A stretch of 55,690 bases of DNA from Streptomyces sp. H27-H1. Lineage in GTDB: Bacteria; Actinomycetota; Actinomycetes; Streptomycetales; Streptomycetaceae. The position numbers were made by a program, and so were the translations under genes. Location of the stretch: the NCBI RefSeq assembly GCF_026627445.1, contig NZ_JAPNLJ010000045.1, positions 1 through 55,690 of the forward strand, given 5' to 3'. The notes below the pieces were generated by a model. The model did not search any database, was not told the DNA's origin, and saw only the letters and a program-made list of their open reading frames with translations. The number at the start of each line of letters is the position of its first letter. Positions within the stretch are counted from its first letter, which is position 1. This document shows positions 32,373 through 40,419 of the stretch, in pieces.

Positions 32373-32606
32373 TTCGTTCATAACGTTTCGACAGAGAATT
32401 GCCGGAAGTTGGCGACACGGTGCGTTCGTCCGGTGCCGCTGCGCTCACAACTGGCCCCGTTTTTGCCGCAGGAAGCTCTTTATGTCCGTTTTATGTGGGG
32501 CATAAGGCTCTAGGAATGGCTGATTTCAACTGTTTGGAACACGGCCGTTAACCGTGCTGGAATTCAACGAACTAGCTAGTAGCACCGCCGAGAGGTTGTT
32601 GGTCGA
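32373..32606 (+). promoter_or_regulatory. Intergenic region upstream of conservon 2
   Basis: About 230 bp without a gene. It contains CACGG-N7-CCGTG (32541-32557) and a perfect 10-bp palindrome ACTAGCTAGT (32571-32580) 26 bp before the cvnA2 start. Either may be an operator; no clear -35/-10 pair is visible. Confidence 0.4.
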
Positions 32607-35600
32607 GTGAGGCGAAGCAACTCGAGCCCCGCGGATGAACCCGCGCGCGGCAACTTCACCCCGCCGCCGCGCGCGGCCGCGTCATCCTTTGACGTACCCG
32701 TGGACCCACCCGTGAGCAGCGGCAGCACCAGCAGGTTCTCGCCCCGCAACTGGCGCGTACCGACCCGTCTGAACGCCATCCTGCTCGTCCCGGTCCTCGT
32801 CGGACTGGTGATGGGCGGCTTCCAGGTGAAGGGCTCCATCGACACCTGGAACGAGGCCAAGGACGCCGAGAAGACCGCCGGCATCGTCCAGGCCGCCGCC
32901 GAGTACGGCCAGGCGCTCCTCAACGAGCGCGACCTGACGGCCGAACCCCTGCTCAAGGGCCAGCGGGAGTCCGAGCCCGTCCTGAAGGCGTACTCCGTCA
33001 CCGACGCGGCCGCGGCGAAGTTCGCCGAGGCCACGAAGGACCTGCCCGCGGGCCAGGGTCTGGAACGCCGCCTGGAGCTCTTCCGCCAGGAGGAGCCGAA
33101 GCTGGAGCAGGTCCGCAAGACGGCCTACCTGCCGCAGCTGGAGACGCCGAAGAAGGCCCTCCCCAAGGCGTTGGGCCCGATCCCGACCGAAGAGGGCTAT
33201 GTGCTGGTCCAGCACTACCTCATGCAGTTCTCCAACGAACTGGGTCTCGGCACCGGCAACGTGACCTCGTACGGCCGCATGGTCTACGCGCTCGAACTCT
33301 CCAAGGCCGCGAACTCGCTGCAGCGCTCCGTCGGCACGCACCTGCTGGTCCGGCCGAACGAGAACGAGGACATCCGCAAGGCCCAGCTCGTCGCCTTCTC
33401 CTCGTACGCGTACCTCGAAGAGATAGCCATCGGCGAGTACGTCGCCGCCGGCACCGACGCGGACGTCGCCCGCCTGCGCGACATCATGAGCGTGAAGTCG
33501 CAGGAGGGCGCCAACAAGCTCGTCACCGCCAAGCAGGAGGCCGAGGAGGCGGGCACCGTCTTCCGTGCCCCGCCCGTGGTCAACAACTCGGCGCTCACCG
33601 GTATGACCGAGGCGATAGCCGGCGGCGACAAGCCCGCCAAGCTCGCGCTGGGCGGTACCACCCCGCAGGCCTGGCAGGCCGCGGCCACCGCCAAGTTCGA
33701 GGGCTACAACGAGCTCGAGAAGGAACTCCTCGGCAAGGCCGTCAAGGATGCCGGTGCCGTCTCCGACGAGGCCCGCAACGACGCCTTCCTGACCGGCGCC
33801 ATCGTGGTCGTGGCCCTGCTCGCCGCCTTCATCCTGGCCGGCATGATGGCCCGCCAGATGAGCAAGGCGATGCGTCGCCTGCGCGGCGCCGCCTTCGACA
33901 TCGCCGAGCAGCGCCTGCCGATGCTCGTCGACCAGCTCTCGCGCACCGACCCGGGCAAGGTCGACACCCGGGTGGTGCCGATCCCGATCGACTCCCAGGA
34001 CGAGATCGGCGAGGTCGCCCGCGCCTTCGACCAGGTCCACCGGGAGGCCGTCCGGCTCGCTGCCGAGCAGGCCCTCCTGCGAGGCAACGTCAACGCGATC
34101 TTCACGAACCTCTCCATGCGCAACCAGTCGCTGATCGAGGGCCAGCTGACCCTGATCACCGAGCTGGAGAACAACGAGGCCGATCCGGACCAGCTGGAGA
34201 ACCTCTTCCGGCTGGACCACCTCGCCACCCGTATGCGCCGCAACGGCGAGAACCTGCTCATCCTCGCGGGTGAGGAACCGGGCCGCCGCTGGGACCAGCC
34301 GGTCCCCCTCGTCGACGTCCTGCGCGCCGCCTCCTCCGAGGTGGAGCAGTACGAGCGCGTCGAGATGTCGGGCGTCTCCGAGGCCGAGATCCACGGCCAG
34401 GCCGTGACCGACCTCGTGCACCTGCTCGCCGAGCTGCTGGAGAACGCCACCACCTTCTCCTCCCCCCAGACCAAGGTCCGGGTCAACGCGACGCGTCTGC
34501 CCGACGGCCGGGTCATGGTCGAGATCCACGACAAGGGAATCGGCCTGACGGCCGAGGACTTCGCGGACATCAACCACAAGCTGGCCAACCCGCCGACCGT
34601 GGACGCGGCCATCTCCCAGCGCATGGGTCTGTTCGTGGTCGGCCGGCTGGCCGACCGGCACGGCATCCGCGTCCAGCTCCGCCCCTCGGGCGAGGCGGCC
34701 GGCACCACCTCGCTGGTCATGCTCCCGGACGCCATCACCCGCGGTGGCGGTGGCGAGGTGGTACCCGCCGACGACTTCACGGTCTCCTCGATGATCCCGC
34801 GCCAGCAGTCGCAGCAGCCGGCTCCGCTGCGCACTGCCGCCGAGCTCGGCTTCGACGACTCCCGCTACGAGGTCCACCGGGCCGACCAGCCGGGCTACGA
34901 CGAGCCCGCCGCCGACCCGGTAGTGCGGTCCCTGGGCCGCGAGGAGCGCCGGGCCGCGCTGGAGGCGCAGGTCGGCTACCCGCAGGCGCAGCCCGGGTAC
35001 GACGAGCCTGCGGCGGAGTATCCGGAACCGCAGCCGGAGCACGCGTACCAGCCCTACCAGGGCTACGAGCAGCAGCCCGCGCAGAGCTACGACCCCGGTT
35101 ACGAATCCGCTCAGAGCGGGCAGGGATACGACGCGTACACCCAGCAGGAGTACGCCTATCCGGAAGCCGAGTACACGGATCAGCGACAAGATCTCCCGGC
35201 TTACGACACCGGGTACGATTCCCGTTCCACAGCGGCCGAGTGGCCCCAGCAGAACACCTACACGGGCTCCTACCAGCAGGATTACGGGACCGAATCGGAA
35301 TCACCGGCCGCTCCCGAACCGGCCCCGGAGCGCGTAGGCTTCGACCGTCCGGGCGCCACTGCCGACGCTGGCCACAAGGTGACCGGGGCGGGCCTGCCGC
35401 GACGCGGCAGCCAGCCGCAGCAGCGGCCGGGACAGCAGGAAACGGAGTCCACCGGATCCCTCTTCGAGCAGCGGCCGCCGCGTCAGCAGCAGCCCGCCGC
35501 AGTGGAGCAGGCCCCCGTGGAACCGGTAGGCCCTGACGACTGGCGCTCGAACAACGACGAGCGCTGGCAGCAGGCCGCCAAACTCCGCGAGCCGAAGGCG

Positions 35601-35810
35601 GGCGGGGTCACCACTTCCGGTCTCCCTCGGCGGGTGCCCAAGGCCAACCTGGTCGAGGGCGCCGCGGAGACGACTCCGCAGGGCGGCCCCCAGGTCTCCC
35701 GGGCTCCGGAGGACGTCCGTGGCAGGTTGAGCAACCTGCGACGCGGTGTCGAACAGGGCCGCAACGCGGGATCCGAGCAGTCAAGTAACAGCTATGACCA
35801 GGAGCGTTAG
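32607..35810 (+). CDS. cvnA2: CvnA2: NIT-domain histidine-kinase-like membrane sensor
   Basis: The 1067-residue paralogue of CvnA1 has TM1 about 57-75, an extracellular helical sensor region unlike that of CvnA1, TM2 about 392-412, HAMP, LDHLATRMRRNGENLLIL, and an HATPase_c domain (LLAELLENATTFS near 606, IHDKGIGLT). From about residue 710 the tail is rich in Tyr, Gln, Pro and Glu (PGYDEPAA repeats). It ends in the same conserved motif as CvnA1. GTG 32607 is the start. The divergent sensor half with conserved kinase half suggests a different ligand. Confidence 0.9.
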   Translation: MRRSNSSPADEPARGNFTPPPRAAASSFDVPVDPPVSSGSTSRFSPRNWRVPTRLNAILLVPVLVGLVMGGFQVKGSIDTWNEAKDAEKTAGIVQAAAEYGQALLNERDLTAEPLLKGQRESEPVLKAYSVTDAAAAKFAEATKDLPAGQGLERRLELFRQEEPKLEQVRKTAYLPQLETPKKALPKALGPIPTEEGYVLVQHYLMQFSNELGLGTGNVTSYGRMVYALELSKAANSLQRSVGTHLLVRPNENEDIRKAQLVAFSSYAYLEEIAIGEYVAAGTDADVARLRDIMSVKSQEGANKLVTAKQEAEEAGTVFRAPPVVNNSALTGMTEAIAGGDKPAKLALGGTTPQAWQAAATAKFEGYNELEKELLGKAVKDAGAVSDEARNDAFLTGAIVVVALLAAFILAGMMARQMSKAMRRLRGAAFDIAEQRLPMLVDQLSRTDPGKVDTRVVPIPIDSQDEIGEVARAFDQVHREAVRLAAEQALLRGNVNAIFTNLSMRNQSLIEGQLTLITELENNEADPDQLENLFRLDHLATRMRRNGENLLILAGEEPGRRWDQPVPLVDVLRAASSEVEQYERVEMSGVSEAEIHGQAVTDLVHLLAELLENATTFSSPQTKVRVNATRLPDGRVMVEIHDKGIGLTAEDFADINHKLANPPTVDAAISQRMGLFVVGRLADRHGIRVQLRPSGEAAGTTSLVMLPDAITRGGGGEVVPADDFTVSSMIPRQQSQQPAPLRTAAELGFDDSRYEVHRADQPGYDEPAADPVVRSLGREERRAALEAQVGYPQAQPGYDEPAAEYPEPQPEHAYQPYQGYEQQPAQSYDPGYESAQSGQGYDAYTQQEYAYPEAEYTDQRQDLPAYDTGYDSRSTAAEWPQQNTYTGSYQQDYGTESESPAAPEPAPERVGFDRPGATADAGHKVTGAGLPRRGSQPQQRPGQQETESTGSLFEQRPPRQQQPAAVEQAPVEPVGPDDWRSNNDERWQQAAKLREPKAGGVTTSGLPRRVPKANLVEGAAETTPQGGPQVSRAPEDVRGRLSNLRRGVEQGRNAGSEQSSNSYDQER

Positions 35811-35811
35811 T

Positions 35812-36234
35812 GTGAGCGCGATGAGCCAGGCGGCGCAAAACCTGAACTGGTTGATCACCAACTTCGTGGACAACACCCCCGGGGTGTCCCACACGGTGGT
35901 GGTATCCGCCGACGGCCTCCTTCTGGCTATGTCCGAAGGCTTCCCCCGCGACCGGGCCGATCAGCTCGCCGCGGTGGCCTCCGGCCTGACCTCCCTCACC
36001 GCGGGTGCCTCCCGCATCTTCGAGGGCGGCGCCGTCAACCAGACCGTTGTGGAGATGGACCGCGGATTCCTCTTCCTCATGTCCGTCTCCGACGGATCCT
36101 CCCTCGCGGTCCTCGCACACCCCGAGTGCGACATCGGCCTCGTGGGTTACGAGATGGCCCTCCTCGTCGACCGCGCCGGCAGCGTCCTCACCCCGGACCT
36201 CCGCGCGGAACTTCAGGGCGGACTTCTCAACTAG
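35812..36234 (+). CDS. cvnB2: CvnB2: roadblock/LC7-domain protein
   Basis: The 140-residue product is almost identical to CvnB1, differing mainly at the N-terminal tripeptide, one Asp/Glu (HPECDIG) and the C-terminal GGLLN. GTG 35812 is one base after the cvnA2 stop with AGGAG 7 nt upstream. It is the expected GTPase partner of CvnD2. Confidence 0.93.
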   Translation: MSAMSQAAQNLNWLITNFVDNTPGVSHTVVVSADGLLLAMSEGFPRDRADQLAAVASGLTSLTAGASRIFEGGAVNQTVVEMDRGFLFLMSVSDGSSLAVLAHPECDIGLVGYEMALLVDRAGSVLTPDLRAELQGGLLN

Positions 36235-36327
36235 CAGACAGGCAGTGCGTTTCGCGTCACTGCACCATAGGGTGCGGTGGCGCGGTTCCACAGGGAGTAC
36301 CGCGTACTTGGAGTCGGAGGAGGAAAC

Positions 36328-36933
36328 GTGACAACACCCGGAGGACATCCCTATGGCGGCGCGCAGCAGCCGCAGGGTGGACACGACCAGAACCGCTTCA
36401 ACTTCCCTTCCACTCCCAGCAACCGGCCCTCGCCGGAGCACGACCCGGCCGGGCAGCCCTACCAGCGGCAGCCCTACCAGCAGCCGCAGCAGCCGCAGCA
36501 GCCGTACGACCGGCCGCAGCAGACCGGGCAGTCGTCCTACCGGTCCCCGCAGCAGTCCCAGCGCGGCGGGCGTCCGCCGGCTCCGCAGGCGCACAACCCG
36601 CTGGTGCGCCCGTACGCGATGACCGGCGGCCGGACCCGGCCGCGCTACCAGCTCGCCATCGAGGCACTGGTCAGCACCACGGCCGATCCCTCGCGCCTGC
36701 AAGGGCAGTTGCCCGAGCACCAGCGCATCTGCATCCTGTGCCAGGAGATCAAATCCGTCGCGGAGATCTCGGCACTTCTCTCCATTCCTCTTGGCGTCGC
36801 CCGCATCCTCGTCGCCGACCTGGCGGAGGCGGGCCTCGTAGCCATCCACCAGCCCGGCGGCGACGAGTCCGCCGGCGGCCAGCCAGATGTGACACTGCTC
36901 GAAAGGGTGCTCAGTGGACTTCGCAAGCTCTAA
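36328..36933 (+). CDS. cvnC2: CvnC2: DUF742 protein with Gln/Pro-rich N-terminus
   Basis: The 201-residue protein has the same DUF742 core as CvnC1 (LVRPYAMTGGRTRPRYQLAI from about residue 92) but with an added N-terminal 70-residue Gln/Pro/Tyr-rich segment (QPYQRQPYQQPQQPQQPYD). GTG 36328 is favoured by GGAGGAGG just upstream. It overlaps cvnD2 by 20 bp. Confidence 0.88.
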   Translation: MTTPGGHPYGGAQQPQGGHDQNRFNFPSTPSNRPSPEHDPAGQPYQRQPYQQPQQPQQPYDRPQQTGQSSYRSPQQSQRGGRPPAPQAHNPLVRPYAMTGGRTRPRYQLAIEALVSTTADPSRLQGQLPEHQRICILCQEIKSVAEISALLSIPLGVARILVADLAEAGLVAIHQPGGDESAGGQPDVTLLERVLSGLRKL

Positions 36934-37501
36934 CGGCGGAGCGGCTCCTGCTCGCTCCACCACCTCCGCGAAGATCGTGGTGGCGGGCGGCTTCGGCGTG
37001 GGCAAGACCACGTTCGTGGGCGCCGTCTCCGAGATCAACCCGCTGCGCACCGAAGCCGTCATGACGAGCGCCTCCGCCGGCATCGACGACCTCACCCACA
37101 CGGGGGACAAGACGACCACCACGGTCGCCATGGACTTCGGCCGCATCACCCTGGACCAGGACCTGATCCTGTACCTCTTCGGTACCCCCGGTCAGGACCG
37201 CTTCTGGTTCATGTGGGACGACCTGGTGCGCGGCGCCATCGGCGCCGTGGTGCTCGTCGACACCCGCCGTCTCGCCGACTGCTTCCCCGCCGTCGACTAC
37301 TTCGAGAACAGCGGCCTGCCCTTCGTCGTGGCGCTCAACGGCTTCGAGGGGCACCAGCCGTACACCCCGGAGGAAGTCCGCGAGGCCCTGCAGATCGGCC
37401 CCGACGCACCCATCATCACCACCGACGCCCGCCACCGCGCGGACGCCAAGAGCGCGCTCATCACGCTCGTCGAGCACGCCCTCATGGCCCGCCTGCGGTA
37501 G
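36914..37501 (+). CDS. cvnD2: CvnD2: small Ras-like GTPase
   Basis: The 195-residue GTPase is nearly identical to CvnD1: P-loop GGFGVGKTT, FGTPGQDRF, and ALNGFEG in place of NKxD. Protein differences are limited to one Ala deletion, an Ile/Val change and the last residue (Lys/Arg). It ends conservon 2. Confidence 0.92.
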   Translation: MDFASSNGGAAPARSTTSAKIVVAGGFGVGKTTFVGAVSEINPLRTEAVMTSASAGIDDLTHTGDKTTTTVAMDFGRITLDQDLILYLFGTPGQDRFWFMWDDLVRGAIGAVVLVDTRRLADCFPAVDYFENSGLPFVVALNGFEGHQPYTPEEVREALQIGPDAPIITTDARHRADAKSALITLVEHALMARLR

Positions 37502-37516
37502 CCGTCCCCGTTCTGC

Positions 37517-37560
37517 GCGAAAAGCCCCCCGCACTCGAAGGAGTGCGGGGGGCTTTTCGC
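37517..37560. terminator. Bidirectional terminator, conservon 2 / accE
   Basis: A perfect 20-bp stem (37517-37536 with 37541-37560) and GAAG loop between convergent genes; GCTTTT in the right arm gives a T-run on the plus strand. Confidence 0.88.
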
Positions 37561-37584
37561 GTGGCGCCTACGGGGCTTCGGGTA

Positions 37585-37788
37585 CTAGCCCTGCCAGCTG
37601 CGGGGGCCGCGGAAGCCGGGGGTGCGCTCGAGGCGGCGCCAGCCGGCCTGGGAGCGGACGGCGACGGCCGTGACGCCCTCGGGGGTGGCGGCGGCGCGGG
37701 CGAGGAGGATCGCGGTGATCGCGGCCAGTTCCTCGGGCTCGGCGTTGCCCTTCTCGACCTTCAGCAGGGTGGCAGTGGCATTGCTCAT
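37585..37788 (-). CDS. accE: Acyl-CoA carboxylase epsilon subunit
   Basis: The 67-residue epsilon subunit begins MSNATATLLKVEKGNAEPEE and ends RRLERTPGFRGPRSWQG. In Streptomyces AccE binds the beta-subunit ring and stimulates the carboxylase holoenzyme. It follows accB by 23 bp. ATG 37788 is the start. Confidence 0.92.
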   Translation of the reverse strand: MSNATATLLKVEKGNAEPEELAAITAILLARAAATPEGVTAVAVRSQAGWRRLERTPGFRGPRSWQG

Positions 37789-37811
37789 CGGTGGCAGTTC
37801 TCCTTCGACGT

Positions 37812-39395
37812 CTACTGCGGCGGGTTGCCGTGCTTGCGCGACGGCAGATCGGCGTGCTTGTTGCGGAGCATCGAGAGGGCGGCGACGAGCACCTCTCGGG
37901 TTTCGGCGGGGTCGATGACGTCGTCGACGAGACCCCGCTCGGCCGCGTAGTACGGGTGCATCAGCTCGGCCTTGTACTCCTTGACCATGCGCGCGCGCAT
38001 CGCCTCGGGGTCCTCGGCGTCCGCGATCTGCTTGCGGAAGATCACGTTGGCGGCGCCCTCGGCGCCCATCACCGCGATCTCGTTGGTGGGCCAGGCGTAG
38101 GTGAGGTCGGCGCCGATGGACTGGGAGTCCATGACGATGTACGCGCCGCCGTAGGCCTTGCGCAGGATCAGCGAGATCCGCGGGACCGTGGCGTTGCAGT
38201 ACGCGTACAGGAGCTTGGCGCCGTGGCGGATGATGCCGCCGTGCTCCTGGTCGACGCCCGGCAGGAAGCCGGGAACGTCCAGGAGCGTGATGATCGGAAT
38301 GTTGAAGGCATCGCACAGCTGGACGAAGCGCGCCGCCTTCTCGGAGGCGTGGATGTCCAGGACCCCGGCGAGGTGCCCGGGCTGGTTGGCGACGATGCCC
38401 ACGACCTGGCCGTCCATCCGCGCGAGGGCGCAGATGATGTTGCGGGCCCAACGCTCGTGGATCTCCAGGACGTCGCCTTCGTCGACGAGCTCCTCGATGA
38501 CCTTGAGCATGTCGTACGGGCGGTTGCCGTCGGCCGGCACGAGGTCCAGCAGGACGTCGGAGCGGCGGTCGGCGGGGTCGCTGGTCTCGTGGACCGGCGG
38601 GTTCTCGCGGTTGTTGGAGGGGAGCATCGTGATGAGGTAGCGGACCTCGGAGATGCACGTCTCCTCGTCGTCGTACGCGAAGTGCGCGACGCCCGAGGTC
38701 TCGGCGTGCACGTCGGCGCCGCCGAGGCCGTTCTGGGTGATCTCCTCGCCCGTCACCGCGCGGACCACGTCCGGGCCGGTGATGAACATCTGCGAGGTCT
38801 CACGGACCATGAAGACGAAGTCCGTCAGCGCCGGCGAGTACGCGGCGCCGCCGGCGCAGGGGCCCAGCATCACCGAGATCTGCGGGATGACACCCGAGGC
38901 CTTGGTGTTGCGCTGGAAGATGCCGCCGTAGCCGGCGAGGGCGGAGACGCCCTCCTGGATACGGGCGCCCGCGCCGTCGTTGAGGGAGACCAGCGGGGCA
39001 CCGGCCGCGATGGCCATGTCCATGATCTTGTGGATCTTCGTGGCGTGGGCCTCGCCCAGGGCACCGCCGAAGATCCGGAAGTCGTGCGCGTAGACGAAGA
39101 CCGTGCGGCCCTCGACCGTGCCCCAGCCGGTGATGACACCGTCGGTGTAGGGCTTCTTGGCCTCCAGGCCGAAGCCGGTCGCACGGTGGCGCCGCAGCTG
39201 CTCGACCTCCTTGAAGGAACCTTCGTCGAGCAGCAGCGCGATGCGCTCACGGGCGGTGAGCTTGCCCTTGGCGTGCTGGGCTTCGGTCGCCCGGTCACTC
39301 GGCCCGCGCCGCGCCTGCTCGCGCAGGTCGTGCAGCTCGGCCACGCGCCCGCGGGCGTCCGTCGGCTCGCTCGGAATCTGGTCCACAACGGTCAT
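37812..39395 (-). CDS. accB: Acetyl-CoA carboxylase beta (carboxyltransferase) subunit
   Basis: The 527-residue carboxyltransferase transfers CO2 from biotin-BCCP to acyl-CoA, giving malonyl-CoA for fatty acid and polyketide synthesis. Motifs include ALGEAHATKIHKIMD and GPCAGGAAYSPALTD. Specificity in S. coelicolor depends on one residue: Ile420 in AccB versus Asp422 in PccB. Here residue 420, in AYGGAYIVMDS, is Ile, which supports acetyl-CoA use rather than strict propionyl-CoA use. ATG 39395 starts MTVVDQIPSEPTDARG. It is followed by accE. Confidence 0.92.
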   Translation of the reverse strand: MTVVDQIPSEPTDARGRVAELHDLREQARRGPSDRATEAQHAKGKLTARERIALLLDEGSFKEVEQLRRHRATGFGLEAKKPYTDGVITGWGTVEGRTVFVYAHDFRIFGGALGEAHATKIHKIMDMAIAAGAPLVSLNDGAGARIQEGVSALAGYGGIFQRNTKASGVIPQISVMLGPCAGGAAYSPALTDFVFMVRETSQMFITGPDVVRAVTGEEITQNGLGGADVHAETSGVAHFAYDDEETCISEVRYLITMLPSNNRENPPVHETSDPADRRSDVLLDLVPADGNRPYDMLKVIEELVDEGDVLEIHERWARNIICALARMDGQVVGIVANQPGHLAGVLDIHASEKAARFVQLCDAFNIPIITLLDVPGFLPGVDQEHGGIIRHGAKLLYAYCNATVPRISLILRKAYGGAYIVMDSQSIGADLTYAWPTNEIAVMGAEGAANVIFRKQIADAEDPEAMRARMVKEYKAELMHPYYAAERGLVDDVIDPAETREVLVAALSMLRNKHADLPSRKHGNPPQ

Positions 39396-39599
39396 GTAAT
39401 GACCTTACGAAGCCGGACCGGAAAAACCCTCCGTCGAATCCACACAGTGTCGAGTGTGTTCCGCTGTCCGGGCCGGACAGAACCACAGGGGGCGTAGCCG
39501 GGACCACCAGCCAGGACCATGGTCCTTTGTGGGTATCCCACAAAACCCCCGCCAAGCCGCCGCCAAGGCCACGCCAAGACGGGCGCAAGAATCTCAGAG

Positions 39600-39650
39600 G
39601 TTGAAATTTGAACGGAATGGGTCTAGCGTCGTTCTTGTTGAAAGTTCAAC
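39600..39650 (+). promoter_or_regulatory. yceI promoter with two operator-like palindromes
   Basis: TTGAAA (39601-39606), a 17-bp spacer and TAGCGT (39624-39629) make a strong vegetative promoter. Two related 14-bp elements, GTTGAAATTTGAAC (39600-39613) and GTTGAAAGTTCAAC (39637-39650), cover the -35 and the start region with centres 37 bp apart. They look like MarR-type sites. Confidence 0.65.
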
Positions 39651-39691
39651 GAGTGCCGGACATCGAGCGGCACCCCTACCAAGGAGAAGCC

Positions 39692-40309
39692 ATGGGTCTC
39701 TTCACCCGCCGTGCCCAGGACACCACCGACGCCGCGACCGCCGTCGCCACGCTCGACGTGGACCCCGCCCTCGCCGCGCTCACCGGTGACTACGTCATCG
39801 ACGCCTCCCACAGCAGCATCGGCTTCACCGTCCGCCACGCGATGGTCACCAACGTGCGCGGCGCCTTCGCCGACCACGAGGGCACCCTCCACCTGGACGG
39901 CGCGGACCCGTCCCGCTCCACCGCCTCCATCGACGTGAAGATCGCCTCCGTCGACACCGGCATCGGCGACCGCGACGGCCACCTGCGCTCCGGTGACTTC
40001 TTCGACACCGAGACCTTCCCGCTGATGACCTTCCGCTCCACCGAGGCGGAGCAGCTCGGCGGCGACAAGTACCGCATCACCGGCGAGCTGACCATCAAGG
40101 CCGTCACGCGCCCGCTCTCCATCGACCTGGAGTTCGGCGGTTCGGCCACCGACGTCTACGGCAACGAGCGCGTCGGGTTCGAGGGCTCGGCCGAGATCCT
40201 GCGCTCCGACTGGGGTCTGACCTGGAACGCGGCCCTGGAGACCGGCGGCGTGATGGTCAGCGACAAGGTGAAGCTGACATTCGACATCTCGGCGATCAAG
40301 CAGGCCTGA
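39692..40309 (+). CDS. YceI-family protein
   Basis: The 205-residue protein has the YceI lipocalin-like fold: DYVIDASHSSIGFTVRHAMV near residue 31, then FFDTETFPLMTF and GELTIKAVTRPL. YceI proteins bind isoprenoids or amphiphilic molecules. An N-terminal extension of about 30 residues lacks a signal peptide, so it is likely cytosolic. ATG 39692 has AAGGAG 5 nt upstream. The promoter region carries likely MarR-type sites, suggesting induction by an organic or oxidative signal; no MarR gene is in view. Confidence 0.88.
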   Translation: MGLFTRRAQDTTDAATAVATLDVDPALAALTGDYVIDASHSSIGFTVRHAMVTNVRGAFADHEGTLHLDGADPSRSTASIDVKIASVDTGIGDRDGHLRSGDFFDTETFPLMTFRSTEAEQLGGDKYRITGELTIKAVTRPLSIDLEFGGSATDVYGNERVGFEGSAEILRSDWGLTWNAALETGGVMVSDKVKLTFDISAIKQA

Positions 40310-40350
40310 CCCCGGCCGGGGCCGAGGTCGGGCTCAGGGCGAATCAGGGC

Positions 40351-40378
40351 CTGGGTTCTGGGACCTGGGACCTGGGAC
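40351..40378. repeat. Short tandem repeat CTGGGAC
   Basis: Three perfect copies of CTGGGAC (40358-40378) follow a degenerate copy CTGGGTT (40351-40357) in the space between the convergent yceI and TPM-domain genes. Confidence 0.8.
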
Positions 40379-40419
40379 CTGACAAGGGTTCGGACGCCGG
40401 GGTCGGGTCCGGGGGCGGC

